This document shows positions 17,107 to 26,720 of a DNA stretch of 64,000 nucleotides, piece by piece; the stretch's first letter is position 1, and every line of letters starts with the position of its first letter. Source of the DNA: Acinetobacter corruptisaponis (GTDB taxonomy: Bacteria; Pseudomonadota; Gammaproteobacteria; Pseudomonadales; Moraxellaceae). Under the pieces are notes generated by a model. That model ran no database searches and was not told where the DNA came from. It saw only the letters and a program-made list of their open reading frames with translations. The DNA lies in contig NZ_CP125669.1 in assembly GCF_030053775.1 (NCBI RefSeq), forward strand, positions 1,483,962-1,547,961. Reading direction: 5' to 3'. The position numbers and the translations under genes were made by a program.

Positions 17107-18336
17107 ATGAAGCTTCATGCTATTCAAAAGGCGCTTTTACTTAGCTTAGTTCCCACCACTTCAGCTTTTGCCGCAGCTTTAGATCGTTCTGGTCAGTCAA
17201 TCGCGCCTTTTTTACAGCCTAACAATTATTTTGAAGCGGGTATCTCTGTTCTTGATCCAAATGTTTCTGGTCAGGACATTTCAAACAATAATACGGGTGA
17301 CATGGCAAAACATTATTATTCACCAAACGCCGCATTAAAGCTTCAGGCAACAGAAAAATTTTCTATTGGTCTTATTTATGATCAACCTTATGGTGCTGAC
17401 GCTGAATATACAGGCAAAAGTAACTTTATCGAAAACCGCCCTGTCCCATTTAAAGGTGGTACATCAGTTACAGTAAAAACTGAAAATTTAAACCTACTTT
17501 TCGGTTATCAACCCACCCAAAACTGGAACCTGTATGCAGGTGCTGTTTATCAAACACTGGATGCCAACGTATTACTACGTGGTGCAAGCTACAGTGCCTA
17601 CAGTGGCTATGACTTCAAGACAGGCCGAGATGAAGCTGTAGGCTGGCTAGCAGGTGTTGCCTATCAAATTCCTGAAATTGCCTTAAAAACCTCACTGACA
17701 TACCGTGCAAAAATCAAGCATGAAATGAATGCCTATGAAAAGCATGCTATTGCGGGTCTGACAGGTAATGCTGGATTCGATGCACTCCTAAATAATATTA
17801 ATAATTCTCAGGGTGAAACAGAAATCACCACACCACAATCGATCAACCTCGATTTCCAGACAGGCATTATGGCAGACACGGTTGCATTTGCGAACCTACG
17901 CTGGGTGAACTGGAAAGACTTCGCTATTCGTCCTTATAAGTTTGGCGCAGCCTCCATTCTCCCTCCTATCGTTGCCTCAACAGGGAAGAAAGATGGTTTT
18001 GACCTTGTAGCCTATACTGACGATCAATATTCAATTACCACGGGTGTGGGCCGTAAACTGAATGATCAATGGGCGGGCAATGTCTCTGTGGGCTGGGACT
18101 CTGGTGCAGGTAATCCTGTGACTACACTTGGTCCAACGGAAGGTTACTGGAACCTTGGCCTGGGTGTTCAATATAGCCCTACCCCAGCAACTTTCATCGC
18201 TGGTGGAGTGAAATACTTCTGGTTAGGTGATGCAAAAGCCCAGTCAGGCTCTCAGTTCAACACAGCAGGTTATGTGGCTGACTTTAAAAATAATGATGCA
18301 ATCGCGTACGGTTTAAAAATGGGTTATAAATTCTAA
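17107..18336 (+). CDS. FadL/OmpP1-family outer-membrane channel
   Basis: 409 residues, close to the usual FadL length. The signal peptide (residues 1-22) ends SAFAA and the mature chain starts ALDRSGQSIAPFLQPNNYFEAG. The barrel ends in AIAYGLKMGYKF. It is a paralogue of the preceding gene without the long inserted loop. Segments such as WVNWKDFAI, DQWAGNVSVGWDSGAG and TTLGPTEGYWNLGLGVQYS are nearly identical in both. It should let long-chain fatty acids, alkanes or similar hydrophobic substrates through the outer membrane. The presence of two variants side by side suggests different substrates or different surface exposure. Confidence 0.9.
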   Translation: MKLHAIQKALLLSLVPTTSAFAAALDRSGQSIAPFLQPNNYFEAGISVLDPNVSGQDISNNNTGDMAKHYYSPNAALKLQATEKFSIGLIYDQPYGADAEYTGKSNFIENRPVPFKGGTSVTVKTENLNLLFGYQPTQNWNLYAGAVYQTLDANVLLRGASYSAYSGYDFKTGRDEAVGWLAGVAYQIPEIALKTSLTYRAKIKHEMNAYEKHAIAGLTGNAGFDALLNNINNSQGETEITTPQSINLDFQTGIMADTVAFANLRWVNWKDFAIRPYKFGAASILPPIVASTGKKDGFDLVAYTDDQYSITTGVGRKLNDQWAGNVSVGWDSGAGNPVTTLGPTEGYWNLGLGVQYSPTPATFIAGGVKYFWLGDAKAQSGSQFNTAGYVADFKNNDAIAYGLKMGYKF

Positions 18337-18348
18337 TTTTGATCAATC

Positions 18349-18381
18349 AAAACAAAGGGCACATCATATGCCCTTTGTTTT
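18349..18381. terminator. Shared terminator between the second FadL-like gene and thrH
   Basis: AAAACAAAGGGCA pairs with TGCCCTTTGTTTT over a 7-base loop. It lies between two convergent genes and has A/T runs on both sides, so it can act in both directions. Confidence 0.85.
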
Positions 18382-18425
18382 ATCCAGTTTTCTATTATCA
18401 TAGTTAAAAACAGAAAATCTCAGGT

Positions 18426-19043
18426 TTATTCTGGAATATTACGCTGAGATACTGAACGAATCGCCTGCTTTAATGCTTCATAACCATGCAGTGGTGGAAA
18501 CTGTGGAAATTCAGCAATTACATTGTCTGGCGCATCAAACAGGAAACCGTGATCAGCCTCACCCAGCATGGTTGTGTCGTTGTAGGAATCACCAGCAGCA
18601 ATCACGCGGAAATTCAAACCATGTAATGCTTTTACAGCTTGACGCTTTTGATCTGGTTGACGCAGTTTATAGGCAGTAATCATGCCATTTTCATCTGTCT
18701 CAAGCTTATGACAGAAAATTGTTGGCCAGCCTAATTGCTTCATCAATGGATGGGCAAACTCATAGAATGTATCAGATAAGATAATCAGTTGAAAATGGGT
18801 ACGCACCCATTCCACAAATTCTCTTGCACCCTCAAAAGGCCCCATGTCTGCAATAACGTCCTGAATATCATTTAAACCCAAACCATGTTGTTTAAGGATG
18901 TTTAAACGCTGGGTCATTAATACATCGTAATCTGGAATATCACGAGTTGTTGCCTCGAGTTCTTTAATGCCAGTTTTCTTTGCAAAATTAATCCAGATTT
19001 CTGGAACCAAAACCCCTTCAAGATCTAGGCAGACGATTTCCAT
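18426..19043 (-). CDS. thrH: ThrH phosphoserine phosphatase / homoserine phosphotransferase
   Basis: 205 residues from the ATG at 19043, which has GGAAG five bases upstream; four more codons are open before it but the family starts MEIVCLDLEG. HAD-superfamily motifs are in order: the nucleophile Asp7 in CLDLEGVLVPE, IILSDTFYEF for the second motif, and AAGDSYNDTTMLGEAD for the metal-binding acidic pair. ThrH of Pseudomonas aeruginosa dephosphorylates phosphoserine and can transfer the phosphate to homoserine, linking serine and threonine synthesis. It is cytoplasmic, and here it stands alone. Confidence 0.93.
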   Translation of the reverse strand: MEIVCLDLEGVLVPEIWINFAKKTGIKELEATTRDIPDYDVLMTQRLNILKQHGLGLNDIQDVIADMGPFEGAREFVEWVRTHFQLIILSDTFYEFAHPLMKQLGWPTIFCHKLETDENGMITAYKLRQPDQKRQAVKALHGLNFRVIAAGDSYNDTTMLGEADHGFLFDAPDNVIAEFPQFPPLHGYEALKQAIRSVSQRNIPE

Positions 19044-19214
19044 GAATGCTTCCAATGTTGGTTAAAAATTGCTGTATCATACCATTAACATTTTCAATTT
19101 TGCGCTGTTGTTGAATAAAACGGTTTTATTCTGCAAGATTAAAACCACAAGCAGGCCAACAGCTTTGCTTATAATGATTTACAATTGTGCCCAAGCCTAT
19201 CGCCAGGAACATTC

Positions 19215-19946
19215 ATGACTGTTATTCCTACTATTGACCTTGTAGATGCGCTCGTTGCTGAATACGCAGACAAATCGCCACGAGAAATTTTAGAACTCGC
19301 ACTTAGCCAGCAAGGTGAGATTGCAATTTCATTTTCGGGTGCGGAAGATGTTGTGCTGATTGATATTGCCTCACGTCTTGGCAAACCCTTTCGTGTATTT
19401 AGTCTGGATACAGGTCGTTTGCATGCGGAAACCTATCAATTTATTGAAACGGTCCGTAAGCATTATAATATCAATATTGAAATCTGCTTCCCTGAATCCG
19501 CAGCAGTACAACAACTGGTTAATGAAAAAGGGTTGTTTAGCTTTTTTGAAGATGGGCATCAGGAATGTTGTGGTGTTCGAAAAGTGCAACCTTTGCGTAA
19601 GAAACTTGCCACTTTAGATGGCTGGATTACAGGGCAGCGTAAGGACCAGAGTCCAACCCGCAGTGATGTTCCTGTGGTTCAAGCCGATGTCGGTTTCTCT
19701 GGCGAGGGCAAACAACTGATTAAATACAACCCTCTTGCCAACTGGAGCAGCGCGGATGTATGGAGTTACATTCGCATGATGGAGATTCCATACAACCCAC
19801 TGCATGAGCGTGGATTTATTTCAATTGGCTGTGAACCATGTACCCGCCCAGTGCTGCCAAACCAGCATGAGCGTGAAGGCCGCTGGTGGTGGGAAGAGGC
19901 AACCCATAAGGAATGTGGCTTGCATGCGGGCAATCTTAAAAAATAA
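19215..19946 (+). CDS. cysH: Assimilatory adenylylsulfate (APS) reductase
   Basis: 243 residues from the ATG at 19215, preceded by AGGA; the frame stays open ten codons further upstream. The PP-loop [12 protein letters not shown] binds the nucleotide. The pairs Cys118-Cys119 (ECCGVRK) and Cys206/Cys209 (CEPC) are the ligands of a [4Fe-4S] cluster, which marks the APS-using type rather than the cluster-free PAPS type of E. coli. Cys234 in KECGLH is the catalytic residue that carries the sulfite. It reduces APS to sulfite with thioredoxin in cysteine synthesis. A terminator follows directly. Confidence 0.95.
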   Translation: MTVIPTIDLVDALVAEYADKSPREILELALSQQGEIAISFSGAEDVVLIDIASRLGKPFRVFSLDTGRLHAETYQFIETVRKHYNINIEICFPESAAVQQLVNEKGLFSFFEDGHQECCGVRKVQPLRKKLATLDGWITGQRKDQSPTRSDVPVVQADVGFSGEGKQLIKYNPLANWSSADVWSYIRMMEIPYNPLHERGFISIGCEPCTRPVLPNQHEREGRWWWEEATHKECGLHAGNLKK

Positions 19947-19968
19947 GCTATAACAGATTTGGTATATA

Positions 19969-20001
19969 AAAGCCACTGATTCATCAGTGGTTTTATTTTT
20001 T
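19969..20001 (+). terminator. Terminator after cysH
   Basis: CCACTGA-TTCA-TCAGTGG followed by TTTTATTTTTT, 26 bases past the stop codon. Confidence 0.9.
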
Positions 20002-20086
20002 CTGACTACTGTGTACAAAGTCATATTTTAACCAGAACAAACCGTATATACTTCACACAACGGTTCAATAATTCTAATAAGAATTA

Positions 20087-20356
20087 TAGGGTCTGCTGAC
20101 ATTTCACAGATGCTTGCGACAGAGGACATTTTTTAGACGGTACAAGGCATGACTTATGAGATTTAGCTATTCTAAATAAATAAGGCATAACGCAGTAGCG
20201 GCAAAAAATGTCCCTGTCCCGCAGGGTTATGGCTAAAACTGCCCCAAACTTCGTTATGAAACTTGACAAGGGTATCGCCATTGCCTGCATTTCATGCCTC
20301 GTTTGTGTGGTTTTAGCCTATAACGCAAGGCATGGTTGAAACGTCATCAGACCCTA
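20087..20356 (-). repeat. Structured MITE-like repeat, copy A
   Basis: A 270-bp non-coding element bounded by TAGGGTCT and AGACCCTA. Read on the minus strand, the left end AGGGTCTGATGACGTTTCA matches the inverted right end AGGGTCTGCTGACATTTCA at 17 of 19 bases. Inside are an inverted pair GTTATAGGCTAAAA/TTTTAGCCATAAC, a hairpin CCCTG-CGGGA-CAGGG, and a pair GGACATTTTTT/AAAAAATGTCC. A second copy in opposite orientation lies at 37882-38163, and by eye the shared core is roughly 85% identical. The element ends 41 bp before the atfA start, so it occupies that gene's upstream control region. I do not recognise it as a named element. Confidence 0.85.
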
Positions 20357-20397
20357 CAAGTATCTTATAAAAAATGCAATGAGAGGCTATATCTGCT

Positions 20398-21783
20398 ATG
20401 CGCCCATTACACCCAATCGATTTCATTTTTCTTTCCTTAGAGAAAAGACAACAACCTATGCATGTAGGTGGCTTGTTTTTATTTGAGATTCCAGAAAATG
20501 CATCGCCTACTTTCGTTCATGACCTGGTTCAAGATATCCGCCAATCAAAAAGTATTCCTGTTCCACCATTCAACAACCAGCTCAATGGGCTGTTTTGGGG
20601 AGAGGATGAAGAGTTCGATATTGACCACCATTTCCGCCATATTGCCTTGCCAAACCCAGGCCGTATCCGTGAATTACTGGTTTATATTTCCCAACAGCAT
20701 AGCTCACTGATTGACCGTGCCAAACCGTTATGGACCTGCGACATTATTGAGGGAATTGAAGGCAATCGCTTTGCCATGTATTTCAAGATCCATCATGCGA
20801 TGGTGGATGGTGTTGCAGGTATGCGCCTGATTGAAAAATCACTTTCCAAAGATCCAAATGAAAAGCATGTCGTACCATTATGGTGCGTTGAAGGAAAGCG
20901 TACTAAACGCTTGAAAGCACCTAAAGCCCCTGCTGTCAGTAAAATCAGGGGAGTTCTGGATACAATTAAATCCCAATGTGAAGTTGCACCTAAAGTGATG
21001 CAGGAACTTTCACAAACGCTGTTTAAGGAAATTGGGAAAAACCCTGACTATGTATCAACATTTCAGGCCCCACCGTCAATTTTAAACCAACGTGTAAGCT
21101 CTTCCCGTCGTTTTGCTGCACAGTCTTTTGAACTGGAACGTTTCCGTCGTATTGCCAAAACACTGGGCGTCACTCTTAATGATGTGGTATTAGCGGTATG
21201 TTCTGGTGCATTACGTGACTATTTGATCAGCCATGACAGTCTGCCAAAAAAACCGTTAATTGCGATGGTGCCTGCTTCATTGCGTACTGATGATTCTGAT
21301 GTCAGCAACCGTATCACCATGATTCTGGCAAACCTTGCGACCCACATTGCAGACCCGATTGAGCGTTTAGAGATTATTCGCCGTAGCGTGCAGAACTCAA
21401 AACAGCGTTTTAGCCGCATGACTGCAAATGAAATCCTGAACTATAGTGCGGTGGTGTATGGACCAGCAGGTTTAAACATCGCGTCAGGAATGCTCCCAAA
21501 ACGTCAGGCATTTAACCTTGTGATTTCGAATGTTCCAGGCCCACGCGAACCTTTATACTGGAATGGTGCGAAACTTGATGCACTTTACCCTGCTTCCATC
21601 GTGATGGATGGTCAGGCACTCAATATCACCATGACCAGCTATCTGGATAAACTGGAAGTTGGCTTACTTGCGTGTCGTAATGCATTGCCTAAGATGCAAA
21701 ATCTTCTAACCCATTTAGAGGACGAAATTCAGCGTTTTGAACAGGCGATTCAGGACTTGCCAGAACAGAAAGTTGCGAATTAA
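20398..21783 (+). CDS. atfA: Wax ester synthase / acyl-CoA:diacylglycerol acyltransferase
   Basis: 461 residues. The N-terminus MRPLHPIDFIFLSLEKRQQP and much of the chain agree with A. baylyi AtfA as I recall it. The catalytic HHAMVDG is at residues 132-138, and the second conserved region NLVISNVPGPREPLYWNGA lies in the C-terminal half. The enzyme joins acyl-CoA to a fatty alcohol (wax ester) or to diacylglycerol (triacylglycerol) at the inner face of the membrane, where storage inclusions form. AGAGG lies 11 bases before the ATG. Only 41 bp separate the start from the structured repeat copy A, so part of the promoter may be supplied or blocked by it. The FadL-like channels and an aldehyde dehydrogenase nearby fit a lipid theme. 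Confidence 0.96.
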   Translation: MRPLHPIDFIFLSLEKRQQPMHVGGLFLFEIPENASPTFVHDLVQDIRQSKSIPVPPFNNQLNGLFWGEDEEFDIDHHFRHIALPNPGRIRELLVYISQQHSSLIDRAKPLWTCDIIEGIEGNRFAMYFKIHHAMVDGVAGMRLIEKSLSKDPNEKHVVPLWCVEGKRTKRLKAPKAPAVSKIRGVLDTIKSQCEVAPKVMQELSQTLFKEIGKNPDYVSTFQAPPSILNQRVSSSRRFAAQSFELERFRRIAKTLGVTLNDVVLAVCSGALRDYLISHDSLPKKPLIAMVPASLRTDDSDVSNRITMILANLATHIADPIERLEIIRRSVQNSKQRFSRMTANEILNYSAVVYGPAGLNIASGMLPKRQAFNLVISNVPGPREPLYWNGAKLDALYPASIVMDGQALNITMTSYLDKLEVGLLACRNALPKMQNLLTHLEDEIQRFEQAIQDLPEQKVAN

Positions 21784-21792
21784 GTTCGCAGA

Positions 21793-21829
21793 AAAAATTA
21801 AGGGGCTTTACATAGCCCCTTATTTTTTA
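21793..21829. terminator. Bidirectional terminator between atfA and the 57-aa gene
   Basis: AAGGGGCT-TTACAT-AGCCCCTT with AAAAAATT before and ATTTTTT after. The stop codon of the small minus-strand gene falls inside the stem. Confidence 0.88.
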
Positions 21830-21993
21830 ATTGCACGACAACGTTGTAAAAGCTGATGACAGGCGGAACGGATCATGGCCGTGGTAATCTGGACCTCTTT
21901 ACCTTGGCTATCAACCATATAGCACGTATTTACAGGGTTACTGTCCAAAACATGCTTAAAACCGTGATTCACTAATCTTTCACTGACATTCAT
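21820..21993 (-). CDS. Small conserved-type protein (PA1571-like), 57 aa
   Basis: A 57-residue frame from an ATG at 21991-21993 with AAGAGG eight bases upstream. It begins MNVSERLVNHGFKHV, continues MVDSQGKEVQITTAMIRSACHQLL and ends RCRAIKK. The pattern G-x-E-V-x-I-T-x-x-M-I-x-x-A-C is that of a small Pseudomonas/Acinetobacter family called PA1571-like, for which no function is known to me. There is no signal peptide or membrane helix. Good ribosome site, own terminator and codon use like its neighbours make it a real gene. Confidence 0.75.
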   Translation of the reverse strand: MNVSERLVNHGFKHVLDSNPVNTCYMVDSQGKEVQITTAMIRSACHQLLQRCRAIKK

Positions 21994-22092
21994 AGTTATA
22001 TACCTCTTATATTTTGCTAAGACACCAAATAGTGCCTATGGCTCATTTTATTGTTCTAGTATTTAAAATTTGTGATCGAAAGTAAAATTTCA

Positions 22093-22127
22093 GTTGTAAC
22101 AAGGCTTAAGCGAAATATTGTTACAAC
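22093..22127 (-). terminator. Stem-loop at the end of rng
   Basis: GTTGTAACAA pairs with TTGTTACAAC over a 15-base loop that itself contains the palindrome GCTTAAGC. It begins one base after the rng stop on the minus strand and is followed by TGAAATTTTA. Confidence 0.6.
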
Positions 22128-22128
22128 T

Positions 22129-23583
22129 TTAGCTTAAAATGATATCGTATTGCTCTTGCGTATACAAATTTTCAACCTGAAATTTAATCACGCGATTGAT
22201 GAAATGTTCCAGATCCGCCACGGCTGGGGCTTCTGCTGTGAGCAGCCGATCAATGACTGCTGGATGCGCAACGACAGTAAAGCCACCCTTGGAATCAAAT
22301 GCACGGGCATAACGCAGGATTTCTCGAAATATTTCGTAACATACTGTCTCCGCGGTCTTCACATAACCACGCCCCTGACAGGTTGGGCATGATTCACACA
22401 GTAAATGTTCCAGAGACTCGCGGGTACGTTTGCGGGTCATTTCAACCAGACCAAGTTCCGAAACCTGAGTAATCTTGGTCTTGGCATGATCCCGTTCCAG
22501 CATCTTTTCAAACTGGCGCATCACCTCGTCACGGTGTTCGGCTTCCTGCATGTCAATGAAGTCAATAATGATAATTCCACCAAGATTACGCAAACGCAAT
22601 TGTCTTGCGATGACCTGTGTGGCTTCCATATTGGTCTTAAATACCGTGTCCTCCAGACTCCGCCCACCGACGTAGGACCCCGTATTGACATCAATCGTGG
22701 TCATGGCTTCGGTCTGGTCAATCATCAGGTAACCACCAGACTTGAGTGCCACCCGAGTCTGCAATGCTTTCTGTAGATCATCCTCAACGTTGTATAAGTC
22801 AAACAGTGGTTTTTCGCCAGGATAATGAATCAACCTATCCTGCATACTTGGCATAAATTCATCAATGAACTCTTGTAGCTTGCCGTAGATTTCCCGTGAA
22901 TCGACATAAATTTTGGCAGTTTGTTCACTGGCGAGGTCACGAACCACTCGACGTGGTAAAGGTAATTCCTCAAAGATCAGGGATGGGACAATGGTACTTT
23001 GCTGGGTACGTTGAATATATTCCCAAAGCTTGGCGAGATAGCACATATCCTGCACAATCGCCGCTTCATCCACGCCCTCTGCGGCGGTACGCACAATCAC
23101 ACTGCCTGGTAACTGGTGCTCCGCCTGAATACGCTCAATCATGCTGCGTAAACGGTCACGTTCCTCTTCGGACTCAATGCGCTGGGAAACCCCAATGTGG
23201 TTGCCAAAAGGCATCATCACCAGATAACGGGATGGGATGGAAAGGTCCGTACTGAGTCGGGCACCTTTAGTGCCAAGCATGTCTTTCATGACTTGAACCG
23301 TCAGGATTTGCCCTGGGTGTAGTAACTCAAAAACGTTGGGAGTTGGCTGTGAACGTGGCCACACCATATCATTGATATGTAGAAAAGCGGTACGGGATAA
23401 ACCAATATCAACAAAGGCAGCCTGCATTCCTGGCAGTACCCGCACCACCTTGCCTTTGTAAATATTACCCACTAAACCGCGCTTTACCGTACGCTCAACG
23501 AATAATTCATTAACCGTTCCATTTTCAATCAAGGCCACGCGACATTCCATCGGTGTGACGTTAATCAGCAATTCTTCTGCCAT
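22129..23583 (-). CDS. rng: Ribonuclease G
   Basis: 484 residues from the ATG at 23583 (MAEELLINVTPMECRVALIENG), the normal RNase G start. An S1 RNA-binding domain covers about residues 35-125 (GNIYKGKVVRVLPGMQAAFVDIG). The catalytic RNase E/G domain follows, with IDVNTGSYVGGRSLEDT and the metal-binding DFIDMQ. The zinc-link pair of cysteines is CESCPTC. It lacks the long C-terminal scaffold of RNase E. It matures the 5' end of 16S rRNA and decays some mRNAs in the cytoplasm. It lies downstream of maf and mreDCB on the same strand, the common gammaproteobacterial order. Confidence 0.96.
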   Translation of the reverse strand: MAEELLINVTPMECRVALIENGTVNELFVERTVKRGLVGNIYKGKVVRVLPGMQAAFVDIGLSRTAFLHINDMVWPRSQPTPNVFELLHPGQILTVQVMKDMLGTKGARLSTDLSIPSRYLVMMPFGNHIGVSQRIESEEERDRLRSMIERIQAEHQLPGSVIVRTAAEGVDEAAIVQDMCYLAKLWEYIQRTQQSTIVPSLIFEELPLPRRVVRDLASEQTAKIYVDSREIYGKLQEFIDEFMPSMQDRLIHYPGEKPLFDLYNVEDDLQKALQTRVALKSGGYLMIDQTEAMTTIDVNTGSYVGGRSLEDTVFKTNMEATQVIARQLRLRNLGGIIIIDFIDMQEAEHRDEVMRQFEKMLERDHAKTKITQVSELGLVEMTRKRTRESLEHLLCESCPTCQGRGYVKTAETVCYEIFREILRYARAFDSKGGFTVVAHPAVIDRLLTAEAPAVADLEHFINRVIKFQVENLYTQEQYDIILS

Positions 23584-23639
23584 AACCAACTCAAAATTTT
23601 ATAAAAATTCTTATATCCGAAAGTGTCAGCCTGGTAATT

Positions 23640-24206
23640 TTATACTGAGGCCTTAACGCTTTCTAATAACTGTACTGTCTCATATAAGGGTAAGCCTACA
23701 ACATTACTGTAACTTCCCCGAATCTGTGGAATATATTGCGCAGCAATTCCCTGTATCGCATAGGCACCTGCCTTGCCAATGGGTTCGCCAGTAGCCCAGT
23801 ATTTTTCCATTTCTGCATGACTCAAACGCTGGAACTCAACCTGGGTACGCACTACGGTGCTCAAGATTTTCGAGCTGCTTGCCACACAGATTCCAGAGTA
23901 GACATCATGCCATTGTCCAGAAAATGCTGACCAGATTTCAAAGGCATGCTGCTTTGACTCTGGCTTTCCAATAATTTCTCCAGCACAACTTAAACTGGTA
24001 TCCGCTGCAATCACAATCGCTTCAGGGTATTGGTTTAAAACAACCTGAGCCTTGTCCCTCGCCAAACGTTCAACATACTGTTCAACAGTTTCACCGTCCT
24101 GCACAGCCTCATCAACATCTGGACTATAAATATCAAAGTCCAGACCGAGTTGCCTTAACAGCTCCTGCCGACGGGGTGAGCTTGATGCGAGAATTATATG
24201 CGCCAT
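23640..24206 (-). CDS. maf: Maf family nucleoside-triphosphate pyrophosphatase
   Basis: 188 residues starting MAHIILASSSPRRQELLRQLGL, the Maf signature. Later conserved parts are ADTSLSCAGEIIGKPES and GKAGAYAIQGIAAQYI. The YhdE-type subfamily hydrolyses dTTP, UTP and modified pyrimidine nucleotides to the monophosphate, which keeps odd bases out of nucleic acid and slows septation when overproduced. Its start overlaps the end of mreD by 13 bases, so translation is probably coupled. Confidence 0.94.
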   Translation of the reverse strand: MAHIILASSSPRRQELLRQLGLDFDIYSPDVDEAVQDGETVEQYVERLARDKAQVVLNQYPEAIVIAADTSLSCAGEIIGKPESKQHAFEIWSAFSGQWHDVYSGICVASSSKILSTVVRTQVEFQRLSHAEMEKYWATGEPIGKAGAYAIQGIAAQYIPQIRGSYSNVVGLPLYETVQLLESVKASV

Positions 24207-24685
24207 TTATGTAAACAATAATAAACCAGAGGCCACGTCACGATACTGGTCAGCACCGGCTGCCAATGACGTGCAATCGAAAAATGTGTCCCTGCAATGG
24301 TCTGGCTAATCCACAGAAAAATGATATGCGTCACAATCGCAATCACCGCAATCACCCATGAATTTCCAAAAGTGAGGATACGGCGTTCACGAATAAAATA
24401 ACGTGTCGCAAAGGTAATAAATACAAAACTCAGTGCATTTAGACCGAAAGGTGCATCCAGCAGTAAATCAACGAACAGTCCCATGCCGAATGCAAACCAG
24501 ACCCCACACCAGACAGGCTGATAAAGAATCCAGAACAGCATGATCATCAGCATCACTGATGGGCGCCAGCCTGAAGCTTCATAGGCCATTGGGTAGACCA
24601 TCAGGATTGATCCGATCACGATGGAAATGATGATCATCCAAAGCGGGTCTTTGCGCTTCTCATAATTCAGCTTAGCGATCGGCAT
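24194..24685 (-). CDS. mreD: Rod-shape protein MreD
   Basis: 163 residues from the ATG at 24685 (MPIAKLNYEKRKDPLWMIII). A longer frame to 24745 exists but lies wholly inside mreC. It has about five membrane helices, e.g. PVWCGVWFAFGMGLFVDLLLDAPFG with the conserved Asp and Pro. MreD is an inner-membrane partner of MreC, RodA and PBP2 in the elongasome. The start overlaps mreC by 14 bases and the end overlaps maf, which indicates a tightly coupled operon. Confidence 0.93.
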   Translation of the reverse strand: MPIAKLNYEKRKDPLWMIIISIVIGSILMVYPMAYEASGWRPSVMLMIMLFWILYQPVWCGVWFAFGMGLFVDLLLDAPFGLNALSFVFITFATRYFIRERRILTFGNSWVIAVIAIVTHIIFLWISQTIAGTHFSIARHWQPVLTSIVTWPLVYYCLHKWRI

Positions 24686-25529
24686 AAGGCTGCTCCTGCG
24701 CCAAGGATTCAGAGAACAGCACCACCACATGATGACCACTTGCAAGCTGGGCCGCTGGTGTCACATCAATTTCGGCAAACTCACCCGAAGTATGACGGCT
24801 CACCTTAGACACAGTTCCCACTAAATAACCCGCTGGAAAATGTTCGCCCAAGCCTGAACTAAACACCTTGTCCCCCACCTGAATATTGGCACTGGTGGGT
24901 ACATACTCCATTTTGAGCTGTCCCAAATCACCTGTACCCGAGACGATTGCACGCATCCCCGTACGCTCCAAACGTACAGAGAGGGAGTGTTCCTTATCAG
25001 ACAGCAACATCACCCGAGAACTGTGCGGATAGACACTAATCAACTGCCCCATAATGCCTTTATCATCCAGAACAGTCTGGCCCACCTTTAAATGGTCCAA
25101 TGAACCACGGTTGATAATGATGATATGGCGTAAAGGGTCAGCATCGGTTCCAATCACTTCCGCAATCTGCATACGGCCATCAATAATCAATGGCGTATCC
25201 AAAAGCCCTCTTAAACGGTTATTTTCCGCAGAGAGTTCTGAAAGTTTTTGTAGACGAACCTGTGCCTGTAAGAGTTCAGCCTGCATCGCAGTGTTTTCAC
25301 GGCGCAACTGGGTTTCAGATTTGGTCTGTTGGTTCAGCCATTCTCGCGACAGTACAGGATAGCTCGCCAGCGCATAAATCGGATTATACGCGGCGTACAA
25401 AACATCCCTTGCAGGTTGAATTACATAAGGCATGCGCCAGTCAAAGAAAAGCACCACCAGGCATGTAATGACCGCAATGATAAACGAGCGAAAAGATGGC
25501 GGTTGTCTTGAAAAAAGATTCGGTTGCAC
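24672..25529 (-). CDS. mreC: Rod-shape protein MreC
   Basis: 285 residues. A short cytoplasmic N-terminus (MQPNLFSRQPPSFRSF) leads into one membrane helix (FIIAVITCLVVLFFDW), then a periplasmic coiled coil of about residues 65-110 and the two beta-barrel lobes (VIGTDADPLRHIIIINRGS, then VQVGDKVFSSGLGEHFPAGYLVG-like strands). MreC bridges the MreB filament to the peptidoglycan synthases for lateral wall growth. It follows mreB by 17 bases on the same strand. Confidence 0.95.
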   Translation of the reverse strand: MQPNLFSRQPPSFRSFIIAVITCLVVLFFDWRMPYVIQPARDVLYAAYNPIYALASYPVLSREWLNQQTKSETQLRRENTAMQAELLQAQVRLQKLSELSAENNRLRGLLDTPLIIDGRMQIAEVIGTDADPLRHIIIINRGSLDHLKVGQTVLDDKGIMGQLISVYPHSSRVMLLSDKEHSLSVRLERTGMRAIVSGTGDLGQLKMEYVPTSANIQVGDKVFSSGLGEHFPAGYLVGTVSKVSRHTSGEFAEIDVTPAAQLASGHHVVVLFSESLAQEQPYADR

Positions 25530-25546
25530 CGCCTAGTCCTTATGGT

Positions 25547-26632
<1,086 letters not shown>

Positions 26633-26720
26633 TTAACGAAATGTGATGCTTTGAACAAGTCAATCGCTTATTATAACGCACGATATTTTGCAATTTTTTG
26701 ATACTGAATTAGGTAAAGTT

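Noticed and set aside
20084..20290. 68-codon open frame on the minus strand inside repeat copy A
   Set aside because: It has no ribosome site, no protein-like pattern, and copy B lacks an equivalent frame. It is a chance frame in the structured repeat.
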